From positions 62,001-126,000 of the forward strand of contig NZ_BPIJ01000003.1 in assembly GCF_026004055.1 (NCBI RefSeq): a DNA stretch of 64,000 bases, read 5' to 3'. The notes beneath the pieces are model-generated. The model worked only from the letters and a program-made list of their open reading frames with translations. It searched no databases and was not told the DNA's origin. This document shows positions 37,220-45,449 of the stretch, in pieces; the stretch's first letter is position 1; the number at the start of each line of letters is the position of its first letter. The position numbers were made by a program, and so were the translations under genes. The stretch is from Meiothermus sp. (lineage in GTDB: Bacteria > Deinococcota > Deinococci > Deinococcales > Thermaceae).

Positions 37220-38746
37220 TCAGCCGGACACAAGCTCGCAGCGCATAATTTTCCCGGCCAGGTTGCGCGGCAGGGCATCCACACGGGTAATTTGGGCAGG
37301 GCGCAGCGAGCGTGGAAAAAGCGCCTCGAGGTCTTGCGCGATTTGCTCTACAGAAACCTCGGACTTGAGCACCACGAACAGGTGATAAGACTGTCCCCAC
37401 TCCGGCGAAGCCTGGCCCACCACCGCGCACTCCTGCACATAGCGAAGCTGCGCGCACACGGTCTCCTCGAGGGTTTGGGGATAGACCTTCTCTCCACCGA
37501 TCACCAACAAATCGTCGGCCCGGCCCAGCAGAAAAAGCCGCCCGTTTGCATCGAAGTAGCCGATATCCCGGGTGTTGAAGCGCCCATCCCGCACCCAGCC
37601 GCTCCGAACCCAGACCTGTCCGGGCTCCGGCGGCGCTGCCTCGGTGCCGTCGTCGCGCAGGAGTTGTACCCCAACCCCCGACAACACCCGGCCCACCGTG
37701 CCGGGCGCCTCGAGCAAATCCTGTGGCGTTGCCAGCGAGATCAGGCCGGCCTCACTCGAGCCATACAGATTGAACAGCACAGGCCCAAAGCGCTTGAGCG
37801 CCGCCATGCTGAGGGAGGCCTCGAGCGGTGCCGAGCCACACACGATGGTGTGGATGCTCCCGGTATCATGCGGTTGTACAACCTGGAGCAGCCGGTACAA
37901 GATGGTAGGCACCAAAACCACCACGGCAATCTTGTTTGTCTCGATGCAGCGCAGGAAATCCTCTGCCCGGGCGCTGGGAAACAAGTAGAGCGGTGCGCCC
38001 ATGGCCAGGCTCAAGCCCAGGGTGGCCAGTCCGTGCCCGTGCAAGAGCGGAACCGTGAGCAAGGTGGGCGCCCCCTTTTGTGGCCGGAGCTGCTCGAGCA
38101 AGGCGGGTACGGTATGCAAAAGCTGGCTCAGCGAGGGCCTGCGCCGCACCATTTTGGCGGGGCCGGTGGTACCTGAGGTGAGGATGACCAGGCTCCCCGG
38201 CTTACGCCCGAACCCGCCCCAGGACAGTCGGCCCACCGCCTGGCTGCTCAAGGCAGATAGGTCTTCGGCACAGAGAATCTGGGCCGGGGCGTTGGCGGTA
38301 CCTCTAAGCCGCTCGCGGAACTCCCCATCGCAAACCAGCAAATCGATTTTTTTTGTCCCAAACACCGCCGAGAGCTGCTCCGGGCCAAACCTGGTATTGA
38401 GCAAGACCACGTCCGCCCCCAGCCGCCCGCAGGCCAGCAAGGTTTCCACAAAAGCCATGCTGTTGCGGCACAACAGGCCCACCGTTTGGCCCTTTAAGTT
38501 TTTTTGCAGCAACAGCGCAAGCCGGTCGGCTCGAGCCTGTAGCTCGGCAAAGGTTAGCGAGCGGCCCGGCTCCACCAGGGCCACCCCGTGCGGATTGCGC
38601 CAGGCGCTCCAGGCCGCCAGCGTGTACAGCGAGCCCCCAAAGCGCAACCAGCACCCCCCTAGCTGAAGCAAGGCCCAAAGCGGGTTGGGCTCGAGCAAAC
38701 CCGTTCCCACAAGGGCCCTATATGCCGCCCGCAACGCGTCCCACAT
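37220..38746 (-). CDS. AMP-dependent acyl-CoA synthetase/ligase
   Basis: Second adenylate-forming enzyme of the window, 508 residues. Motifs: P-loop VILTSGTTGPAKMVRRRPS, YGSSEAGLIS, RFNTRDIGYFDANGRLFLLG, GRADDLLVIGGEKVYPQTLE and the C-terminal lysine LPRNLAGKIMR. An N-terminal hydrophobic part (WALLQLGGCWLRFGGSLYTLA) suggests membrane association, as in long-chain fatty acyl-CoA ligases. It is followed upstream on the same strand by a short-chain dehydrogenase 27 bp away, so the pair may process a lipid-type substrate. Confidence 0.9.
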   Translation of the reverse strand: MWDALRAAYRALVGTGLLEPNPLWALLQLGGCWLRFGGSLYTLAAWSAWRNPHGVALVEPGRSLTFAELQARADRLALLLQKNLKGQTVGLLCRNSMAFVETLLACGRLGADVVLLNTRFGPEQLSAVFGTKKIDLLVCDGEFRERLRGTANAPAQILCAEDLSALSSQAVGRLSWGGFGRKPGSLVILTSGTTGPAKMVRRRPSLSQLLHTVPALLEQLRPQKGAPTLLTVPLLHGHGLATLGLSLAMGAPLYLFPSARAEDFLRCIETNKIAVVVLVPTILYRLLQVVQPHDTGSIHTIVCGSAPLEASLSMAALKRFGPVLFNLYGSSEAGLISLATPQDLLEAPGTVGRVLSGVGVQLLRDDGTEAAPPEPGQVWVRSGWVRDGRFNTRDIGYFDANGRLFLLGRADDLLVIGGEKVYPQTLEETVCAQLRYVQECAVVGQASPEWGQSYHLFVVLKSEVSVEQIAQDLEALFPRSLRPAQITRVDALPRNLAGKIMRCELVSG

Positions 38747-38773
38747 CCGGCCCCAATTCTAGCCGTGGTCAGG

Positions 38774-39610
38774 TTATCTGGGCATCCGGTGGTCTAGGTA
38801 GGTCAGCACCCGGTGAACGGGGGTCATCAGGAACAGGGCCAGTACTTCGCTCGGCCACAACCACCACGGCGCCACACGATCCACCGGCCTGACGATGGCA
38901 TAAGCGATTACCTGGGCTGCCTCGAGGGGTGTCAGGGCCGGCCACCGCTCGTACAAACCGCTGGCTGCACTCATGCGGGTGCGCACCAGGGGCATATAGA
39001 CCGAGGAAACCAGGATTTTATAGGGACGTAGCTCGTTGGCCAGGCTCCGCAGCCAGATATCGAAACCGGCTTTGCTGCTCTGGTAGGTTCCCCAGCGCGG
39101 CGCAGCGGGCTGTCTGGCCGAGACCGTGGAGACGTTGATAATCTGCCCACCCCCCTGGGCCATCATGCGGGGCAGCAGTTCCATCAGCATCGCAGCGGGG
39201 CTCAGGAAATTCAGCACCACCGAGCGCTCGAGGTCGTTTCGTCCAAAGGACTCCACCACCCTTCGGCGGATAGACTTCCCCGCGTTAGACACCACAATGT
39301 CGATGCGCGGATGGGCGACCTGAATCTTTGACATCAGGGCCGGAATCTCGGCGGTTTGGTACAGGTCGGCAGGGTAGGCGGTGGCTTTACCGCCCTGCGC
39401 TTCAATCTGACGCACCAGTTGCTCCAGCTTCCCCGCCGTTCGTGCTATCAGCAGCACCTCGGCCCCGGCGCGCGCCAGCAGCAGCGCGGTGGCCTCGCCA
39501 ATGCCAAAAGAGGCCCCGGTAATGAGCACGGTCTTGCCCTGCACATGCACACTGAGCCGCTCCAGGCTGCGGCAACTCGGCGGCGAGAGGATAAAACGGC
39601 TGAAAGACAT
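38774..39610 (-). CDS. Short-chain dehydrogenase/reductase
   Basis: NAD(P)-dependent oxidoreductase of 278 residues. Cofactor loop VLITGASFGIGEATA, VSNAGKSIRR after strand 4, catalytic serine in INVSTVSA and active-site YQSSK (Y-x-x-x-K). The C-terminus extends with a hydrophobic stretch (PWWLWPSEVLALFLMT), so it may touch the membrane. The start may be later than 39610, for instance at the GTG of VHVQGKTVLITG. It shares the minus strand with the acyl ligase. Confidence 0.9.
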   Translation of the reverse strand: MSFSRFILSPPSCRSLERLSVHVQGKTVLITGASFGIGEATALLLARAGAEVLLIARTAGKLEQLVRQIEAQGGKATAYPADLYQTAEIPALMSKIQVAHPRIDIVVSNAGKSIRRRVVESFGRNDLERSVVLNFLSPAAMLMELLPRMMAQGGGQIINVSTVSARQPAAPRWGTYQSSKAGFDIWLRSLANELRPYKILVSSVYMPLVRTRMSAASGLYERWPALTPLEAAQVIAYAIVRPVDRVAPWWLWPSEVLALFLMTPVHRVLTYLDHRMPR

Positions 39611-39855
39611 GGGCCTCGAGGCCGATTGTAGCAGCCAGACCGGGCGCCTTTGATGCCTCCCGCCTTCTTTTCCGATTAGAGCGGTTCCTACAAATAGTCC
39701 CTACAGCGGTTTTTGCTGTAGGAACTACAATACGAACCACCGCGTGGGCCCTTTTGGTGGGAGGCGCGATAACAGTAAGAACCACACCCCGCTCGCAGGC
39801 CAAAAAGTTGAGATTTACGGCAGTGTGCTAAACGCCCGTCAAAAAACGTACCTGC
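39611..39855. repeat. Intergenic dispersed repeats
   Basis: TAGAGCGGTTCCTA at 39677-39690 recurs at 57390-57403 beside element A4. A hairpin CCTACAGC / GCTGTAGG lies at about 39701-39723. GCGTGGGCCCTTTTGGTGGG at 39742-39761 recurs at 17742-17761. No gene seen. Confidence 0.6.
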
Positions 39856-41103
39856 CTATCGGGGCACCCCCCGCACCGCCCCGGCCTGCAGCCGCAGGAG
39901 GAAGCGCGACTCGCTCAGTTTGCCCGATAGGTAGTCGCTCAGGTCACGCTCGGCTCTGCCGATTTGTACCATCCGGCTCAGGGCCCAAAGCTGCTCGAGG
40001 CGTATCTTCCCGCTCCGGCGCAAGGCCCCCAGCTTCTTTAAGCGCACATCGGTTTTTTCGCCCGCAGGCACCCCGGGGATGGCCCCGATGTTCACCAGCA
40101 AGGTCAACTGGGTATTCGTCAGGTAGCCTCCCTGGTACAAACGCAGATCCTCGGGCTGCTTGGGGCCATCCAGCCAGGTGGCCAGGGCATCGAACTGCTC
40201 GCCGGTGATGTGGCCAGCCAGCTTGAGGCCGGCCAGACGGCTCTTGGCCACCGCAATAGGGTTGAGGGCCAGGGTGTAGTCGTCGGGGCCGTAGAGCTTA
40301 GGGGTTTGCGGGGTGCCTTTACGCTGGCTAAAGGCCTCGACCTGCACCGCTGCATAGCGGTAGGCCTCCCCAATGGTCACATAGCCATCGCCGTTGGCAT
40401 CGGCCTTGCCCGAAATGGCCTCGAGCAGATAGGTGGTAAAGACGCCGCCCCCCAGCTCGGCATCCTCCCAGCTTGGCTGGGTATCGGCAGATGAGGCCAG
40501 CAGCACATTGGCCCCGCTCAGATCGGGTGGTTGCGGCTTGGCAAAGTCCTTGCGGCCCGGGATAGCAAAGCTGCGCGAGCCGGGGAGCGACTGCCCGCTA
40601 AAGCAGGCGTCCACAATCAGAATCAGGCGGCCCCGGCCCTGACCGGCCTGGCGCACCAGTTCCTGCACCCTGTCCAGAGGCAGCCAGGTCTCCTCGTCGT
40701 TGATCTTGGCATCGCTGGGCATCAGGGTGGCCTGCCCGGTGCGGCTTGGCATGCCGTGGCCGGAGTAGTACACGATCAAGGTGTCGCTCACCCCCAACCG
40801 CCTGGCCAGGTCGCGCAGCTCGGCCTCGATGGCGGTCTTGCTGGCCTCGGTGTCCAGCAGGATGCGCACCTTGCGTACCTGGCCCTTGTGGGGGTCGCGC
40901 AGGGCCTGGGCCATCTTGCGGGCGTCGCTCTCGGCATAGCTGAGGGGGGGCAAGGAGGGGGTCTCGGGGTAGGGGCGGTAGTTGTTGATGCCGATGAGCA
41001 GGGCATAGGTTTCGGGTTTGGGCATGGGCTGGGCCAGCGCCACGCCACAACCCACGCCCAACCCTAGCAGCCAGGCGAGGAATTGACCCCAGGAATGCCG
41101 CAT
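39856..41103 (-). CDS. Secreted caspase-like (peptidase C14) protein
   Basis: A 415-residue protein from the ATG at 41103. It has a signal peptide (MRHSWGQFLAWLLGLGVGCG region, cleaved near AQP) and a C14 caspase/metacaspase domain: YALLIGINNYRPYP at the start, catalytic histidine in VYYSGHGM (about H116) and catalytic cysteine in LIVDACFSG (about C167). A calcium-type loop DANGDGYVTIGEAYRYA follows. The C-terminal 150 residues are helical and unrecognised. Divergent from the CHASE2 gene across 280 bp. Substrate unknown; export implies an envelope role rather than cytoplasmic cell death. Confidence 0.88.
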   Translation of the reverse strand: MRHSWGQFLAWLLGLGVGCGVALAQPMPKPETYALLIGINNYRPYPETPSLPPLSYAESDARKMAQALRDPHKGQVRKVRILLDTEASKTAIEAELRDLARRLGVSDTLIVYYSGHGMPSRTGQATLMPSDAKINDEETWLPLDRVQELVRQAGQGRGRLILIVDACFSGQSLPGSRSFAIPGRKDFAKPQPPDLSGANVLLASSADTQPSWEDAELGGGVFTTYLLEAISGKADANGDGYVTIGEAYRYAAVQVEAFSQRKGTPQTPKLYGPDDYTLALNPIAVAKSRLAGLKLAGHITGEQFDALATWLDGPKQPEDLRLYQGGYLTNTQLTLLVNIGAIPGVPAGEKTDVRLKKLGALRRSGKIRLEQLWALSRMVQIGRAERDLSDYLSGKLSESRFLLRLQAGAVRGVPR

Positions 41104-41383
41104 ACCCAACGCCCCCAATACCGGCGACCCGCTCCGTTCCCCAGCGTTAGAAGAAGATTAAAGCAGACTAAGCAATGCGGGAGACAGCGTTAACCTGGCG
41201 AGTAGAGTAGATTCGTAGTATATCACGGTATCAACCCTTTTTTCATTGGCTTTTTGTTGTTCCGAAGGGCACAACTCGTGGTGTAACCGATACAAACCAC
41301 CACCAGATGTTGCGTTTCTAAAGATATGACCCTCTTTTGGCTGAAAGATGGGAATTCCATGCGCCGGGATGGGGAGGTGCCGG

Positions 41384-42706
41384 GTGGATAAGCCGGGCCT
41401 CCCATCCCCCCAGCAGCGGGCCCTCTCGCCCCACGCCCGCAAGGCCCTCTGGCGCACCGGGCTGGTGGTGCTGGTGATGGTGGCCTCGTCGTACATCCTG
41501 AGCAACAACCTGCTGGGGCCTTTTGGCGCCTTCATCAAGGGGCCGCAGGGGGCCTCGCTGGATCGGCTGACCCGGGTGGTGCACCGCTGGGGTTCGCCGG
41601 TGCCTGTGCGGGACTTTCCGCTGGTGGTGTTGGTGGAGCTCGAGCAGCAGAGTATAGAGCAGCTTAGCCCGGGCAGCTACGTGTTCAACCGGGGCCAACT
41701 GGCCCGCCTGACCCAAAAAATCCTGACCTATGCGCCCAGGGGTATCTTCCTGGACTTCGACCTGCGCCACCCCAGCAACGAAGGGGGGGTGCTGTCGACA
41801 GGCGACCGGCAGCTACTGGCCTTGTTGAAGCAGATCCGAACCCCCCTACTGCTACCCGACCCAACGGTACTGGGCCAGCCGCTGAATCGGCTGAGCCCCT
41901 ACCTTCACCCCGTACAGGCCCAGGTCTTCTACGACAGCGACGGGCAAACCCGCAAAATTCCCCGCCCCCTGCCGGGGCAGCCGGTAGCCGCCTCGCTGGG
42001 GCTGTATTGCCTGGGGCTGGGCATCGATTTACGGGACAGCCACTGCCAGCACTCGGTGGCGCCGGGCAATCCCAGGTCGGACGGTAAGCGCATCGTCTAC
42101 CGCGAAATCAGGCGCTTTGGTGCCCATGCCGAAGGCCGCCAGCTCTGGCCCCATCTGGTCGTACTGAGCGGGCTGGATTTGTTGAACGACGGGCTGGTGC
42201 AGTCCGAAGCCACCCAGGGGGCTTTGTTTCTGGTGGGGCGCACCTACCCCCAGGCCGACGACGTGCACTTTACCGCCATCGGACCGGTACAGGGCATCGA
42301 CATCCACACCAACGCCCTCCTGACCTTGGCCACCTACCGCAGCTTTTCCGAAACCCTGGGCTGGGGGCCGGTGCTCCTGGTGGTGCCGCTGGTGGTGTTT
42401 TTGGCCCTGTGGCTTACCTATTCCATTACCGATGGCTGGCTCAGGGCCAGCCGCTTCCAGGGCTTCGTGCAGGCCCTGGTCGAGACCGCCATAGCGGCCT
42501 GGTTTTTGTTTCTGGCCGGGGTGCTCATTTTGCAGTACTCCGGCCTTTTTCTGGACTACCTCTACCCGATTGTGGCCTTTCAGATGGGAACCTTGCTCTT
42601 GAAGCTGTTTGCCGGAGGGAAAAAAGATGAAAGCAAATCCAGCGATAGAGGCCAGGAAGTGGCCGACAAGCTCAAGGAAGTGGTACAGGGCACCGGCGAT
42701 GGGTAG
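41384..42706 (+). CDS. CHASE2-domain membrane sensor protein
   Basis: A 440-residue protein with an N-terminal transmembrane segment (RTGLVVLVMVASSYILSNNL), a large extracytoplasmic CHASE2 domain (VVLVELEQQSIEQL, ILTYAPRGIFLDFDL, the FVGRTYPQADDVH-like segment, GPVQGIDIHTNALLTL) and three C-terminal membrane helices. A short cytoplasmic tail ends the protein; the usual kinase, cyclase or other output domain is missing. The GTG at 41384 has GGGGAGG at ideal spacing; ATGs at 41348 and 41369 are alternatives. It overlaps the next gene by 8 bp, and its neighbour across the promoter is the secreted caspase-like gene. Confidence 0.85.
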   Translation: MDKPGLPSPQQRALSPHARKALWRTGLVVLVMVASSYILSNNLLGPFGAFIKGPQGASLDRLTRVVHRWGSPVPVRDFPLVVLVELEQQSIEQLSPGSYVFNRGQLARLTQKILTYAPRGIFLDFDLRHPSNEGGVLSTGDRQLLALLKQIRTPLLLPDPTVLGQPLNRLSPYLHPVQAQVFYDSDGQTRKIPRPLPGQPVAASLGLYCLGLGIDLRDSHCQHSVAPGNPRSDGKRIVYREIRRFGAHAEGRQLWPHLVVLSGLDLLNDGLVQSEATQGALFLVGRTYPQADDVHFTAIGPVQGIDIHTNALLTLATYRSFSETLGWGPVLLVVPLVVFLALWLTYSITDGWLRASRFQGFVQALVETAIAAWFLFLAGVLILQYSGLFLDYLYPIVAFQMGTLLLKLFAGGKKDESKSSDRGQEVADKLKEVVQGTGDG

Positions 42707-43478
42707 GGTGCTGCTGGCGCTGGTAGCCCTGGGTTCGCTGGGGCTGGCCGAGCAAGCCCGCCTCGAGCTCAGCGGCAAGGCCCGCCTCGAGCGCCCCGAC
42801 CAGACCCTCCAAACCTACACCCGCAGCGGCGGCCCCGCCCTGGTGCTAAACCTGGGAGCCGGCGACCGGCTGTGCGTCACCGAGGGCAAAGGACGGCTCT
42901 TGTACGGGGTGCGGGCCTTTACCCTGGAAGCCCGCGGAACCGCCTGCTTCGAGGTGGCCCGGCCCCGGTCGCTCTGGCAGAACCTGGTGGCCAGTTGCCA
43001 GGACATTGGGGTCTGCAAAAAACAGGCCGAAGTGGCTTTTATCAAGGAAGCCAAGAGCCGGGGCCCGGAGGGGAACGCGCCGGTGCTCCTGATACCCACC
43101 GACTACCGCCTGGAGACCCTTACCCTGGCAGTGGCCGGACAAACTCTACGCTTGCTCGAGGGCCCGCAGGAACTGGCCCTTATCGAAGCAAGCAGCGAGG
43201 GGTTTGCCGTTCCCAGCCCCATGCTCCGAAAGGCCACGCGGCTCGAGGTCAGCAACCGCTCGGGGGTGGTGGTGTACGCAGCCCCGGTGCGCTTTGTGCA
43301 GTTTGCCAGCGAAGTCACGGTAGAAAGCCCGCTCGAGGCCGCCTTGGCCCTCTGGCTCACCGGCCACATCGGCTACGCCCCCGCCGCCTACAGCTACCTG
43401 CGGTCTGCCGGCCACACCGAGCTAGCGGGCATCCTGGCCGCCCAGATTCGCCAGGAGTTCCGGGGAGTCTACCGCTAA
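42699..43478 (+). CDS. Secreted protein, FecR-like N-terminal part
   Basis: A 259-residue protein with a signal peptide (MGRVLLALVALGSLGLAEQ). The first 70 mature residues (ARLELSGKARLERPDQTLQT, LVLNLGAGDRLCVTEGKGRL) resemble the beta-rich FecR-type domain often found beside CHASE2 proteins; three further cysteines (FEVARP preceded by TACFE, ASCQDIGVC) are present. The C-terminal quarter is helical. The ATG at 42699 overlaps the CHASE2 stop (TAG 42704-42706), so the two are coupled. FecR assignment is tentative. Confidence 0.7.
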   Translation: MGRVLLALVALGSLGLAEQARLELSGKARLERPDQTLQTYTRSGGPALVLNLGAGDRLCVTEGKGRLLYGVRAFTLEARGTACFEVARPRSLWQNLVASCQDIGVCKKQAEVAFIKEAKSRGPEGNAPVLLIPTDYRLETLTLAVAGQTLRLLEGPQELALIEASSEGFAVPSPMLRKATRLEVSNRSGVVVYAAPVRFVQFASEVTVESPLEAALALWLTGHIGYAPAAYSYLRSAGHTELAGILAAQIRQEFRGVYR

Positions 43479-43549
43479 GCCCGCGCCTCACCAGATGTCG
43501 CCTGCCCGCCAGGGGGTTTGGCATACGGAATGCAACTGGTGGTTGCAGG

Positions 43550-43620
43550 GCCTAACGTTCGGCGTTAAGCGGCCCCATCAATCGCTTCGCTATTGATTGT
43601 TCCGCTTTAGCGAGTAGAAC
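43550..43620 (-). other. attC-like recombination site 2
   Basis: On the minus strand, directly after the stop of the PLD gene, the sequence folds end-to-end: CGCTAAAGCGG pairs with CCGCTTAACG, an inner stem ATCAAT / ATTGAT closes a loop, and the site ends with the core GTTAGGC (43550-43556). This is the layout of an integron attC: R'' and L'' pairing with L' and R'. The R'' core (GTTCTAC) is degenerate. Confidence 0.65.
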
Positions 43621-43628
43621 TAATTTCA

Positions 43629-44453
43629 TCAGACACTGCCGCGATGCTTTGAAACGATACACTCGATTCGACGGCGCTCGCTATCGGCGAACGATGGGTC
43701 TCTCAAGAAGATGCTGCGCTCACTGTTTCTAAAGGTCCTGTTTGATAGCCAGTTGTTGCTTCCGATAACAACCCACTGACTATCACAAACCAATACCTTT
43801 TCATGGTTAGGAAACTTGGCGACATTGAGAAGCGCGGGGAACGAAGTACGCAACGCCAAGAGAAAGTCCAAAGCCTGCTTGCCGATATCGTTCAACTCAT
43901 GCCCCAAACTTGACTCCCACCCAAAGCCGATTGTGATCTTTACACCACGCATCAGCGCTTCACGCATCTGGTTCTGTATACAAGGATCCAACAGCGGTGC
44001 GCCCACCCAGCCAGAAAGGATTGCTACCGATTCCTTTGCATCTGCAAGCGCCCTTTGCAGTACGCTGTAGTGCTCATCTCCAGCAATGATCTTGATGGAA
44101 TCTGGATTCGATCTCGCAGCTGCAAACAGGACGTCCTTCCGCCGCTTAGGAGTTTTTGATAACGAAGTCAGCCTTGCCACCTCGTTCATTAACTCTTCAA
44201 TCTTTGCTTCCCTTTCTTTACGCATGCGTCGCTCGACGCGCCAATCAAAGATGAGCTGATCAATTTTGCGACACACCAAGTACGTGCCCCAGCAAAAGAA
44301 GAGCTGCACCAGGGCAAGAGGCAACGCAAAGATCATTACTGCGGTCCATGCCGTCCATGCGACCGCGATCCAGAAGGAAACTTTTCGCCCCTTGATCAGG
44401 TAGGACAGCGCGACGCTCGCAATAACGAACAACTGCCAAACGACAACTTCCAT
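43629..44453 (-). CDS. Membrane-anchored phospholipase D-like protein (cassette gene)
   Basis: A 274-residue protein from the ATG at 44453 (GAGG upstream). Two hydrophobic segments (about residues 5-22 and 28-52) precede a basic coiled stretch and a PLD-like domain. One HKD motif is seen: H-x-K in NHEKVLVCD followed by GSNNWLSNRT; a second is absent, so activity would need dimerisation, as in nuclease-type PLD proteins (Nuc). It lies between two attC-like sites and its composition is lower in GC than the surroundings. Anti-phage effector or nuclease is a plausible but unproven role. Confidence 0.8.
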   Translation of the reverse strand: MEVVVWQLFVIASVALSYLIKGRKVSFWIAVAWTAWTAVMIFALPLALVQLFFCWGTYLVCRKIDQLIFDWRVERRMRKEREAKIEELMNEVARLTSLSKTPKRRKDVLFAAARSNPDSIKIIAGDEHYSVLQRALADAKESVAILSGWVGAPLLDPCIQNQMREALMRGVKITIGFGWESSLGHELNDIGKQALDFLLALRTSFPALLNVAKFPNHEKVLVCDSQWVVIGSNNWLSNRTFRNSERSIFLRDPSFADSERRRIECIVSKHRGSV

Positions 44454-44475
44454 GAGAGGCCTCGACGGTTGGAAA

Positions 44476-44557
44476 GTTCTAACGTGTAGCTTGAGGGGCG
44501 CGGAGCCGGCAAGCGAAGCTTGCTGGCGGAGCGTCCCACTCGAAGCGATTGTTAGCC
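44476..44557 (-). other. attC-like recombination site 1
   Basis: An 82-bp imperfect palindrome directly after the stop of the GIY-YIG gene. On the minus strand it begins with the core GGCTAAC (44551-44557), continues AATCGCTTCGAGTGGGACGC, has a central stem GCAAGC / GCTTGC, and ends GCGCCCCTCAAGCTACACGTTAGAAC in two parts: CCCCTCAAGCTA and ACGTTAGAAC. The arms GAGTGGGACGC and GCGCCCCTC pair with extrahelical bases. This arrangement, position after a gene and core motifs match integron attC sites well. Confidence 0.82.
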
Positions 44558-44563
44558 GCGGAT

Positions 44564-45133
44564 TTAGCGAACCACGGCACGATGTTTCCTTTCCTCGACC
44601 CGAATCATCTTCCCTTCGCGCATGAGGAGGCCGAGCACACTCCAAGCGAGATAGTCTTTGGAGCCACCGGCGTAATCACTCTGAAGGCCAAGAGATTTTG
44701 ATGCGTCGGAGTTGGTGATTCCGTCTGGATTGGCCTGGGCAAGTTCAAGAACGGCGGCCTTTAGGAGTTCCAGACCAATTTGAGCCTTTTCGACAACGCC
44801 AGCGGGAACCGTAAGGTCGCGCCGAGCTTTAGGTGCCGCGCCCGATGGCATTACAGAATTTGTGAGGAGCCCACCTGTGTCTTCCGTACCAAAGGCCGCG
44901 ATTAACTCGGCTTCCAATTTCAATGCTTGTGCTTCGGTTAATTCATCGGCTAGTACCGCAGTCACGACTTCGTAGCCTTGTTCCTGGATTTCTGCAATGC
45001 GCCTTCCCTTGCGAGTTGCATCCACGCGCAAGGTGTGATCCCACGCGCGATTACCCGTTCCTTTACCGATATAGAAAGGCTTTGCAGGGGAAGTCCTTGG
45101 ATCTTTCAGTGCGTAAATGTAGTAGGGATTCAT
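44564..45133 (-). CDS. GIY-YIG endonuclease-like protein, LEM-3 type (cassette gene)
   Basis: A 189-residue protein. Residues 1-80 form a GIY-YIG domain: YYIYALKDPRTSPAKPFYIG (the Y-x-Y and Y-I-G elements), KGTGNRAWDH with catalytic-type arginine, and the metal-binding glutamate in ALKLEAELIAAFG, followed by LTN. The C-terminal half looks like a winged-helix or helical module (GITNSDASKSLGLQ, LLMREGKMIRVEERKHRAVV). The stop is 6 bp before attC site 1. A core GTTAGCC lies 27 bp upstream of the ATG, the expected left edge of the cassette. Confidence 0.82.
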   Translation of the reverse strand: MNPYYIYALKDPRTSPAKPFYIGKGTGNRAWDHTLRVDATRKGRRIAEIQEQGYEVVTAVLADELTEAQALKLEAELIAAFGTEDTGGLLTNSVMPSGAAPKARRDLTVPAGVVEKAQIGLELLKAAVLELAQANPDGITNSDASKSLGLQSDYAGGSKDYLAWSVLGLLMREGKMIRVEERKHRAVVR

Positions 45134-45449
45134 GGCGCTTGATTGATCCAGTCAGACAACGGCTAACTAGTATTTATACCGCACCTGCAACATAACATCT
45201 CTTTGAGAAGAATCAGGCCAGCGTTGCCAGGCAATCCTTATCACTTTACTCATCCAAAACATCCCCCCTCCCGTCAAGCCCCCATAGTTCTACGCCTGAA
45301 GCGCCTGACCAGCGCAAAAAGCTTTGTATGAGTTGTATTTTAGTGGATTGCCGCTATAAGTAAACAGGGCGGGCGTCGGTGGGGCTCTTTGGGCACACAC
45401 GGCGGCCCGTGGTAGCTCTCGTAGCCCTGTTTCTGTTACCCTGCTCGAC
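45134..45449. other. Cassette boundary and intergenic DNA
   Basis: A 316-bp gap. GGCTAAC at 45160-45166 (GTTAGCC on the minus strand) fits the R'-type core at the 5' edge of the GIY-YIG cassette. A minus-strand TATAAA sits at 45173-45178, just upstream, and could be part of a promoter, although no spaced -35 is obvious. No integrase gene or attI with recognisable binding sites is visible. The rest up to the antiporter gene holds no gene. Confidence 0.5.
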
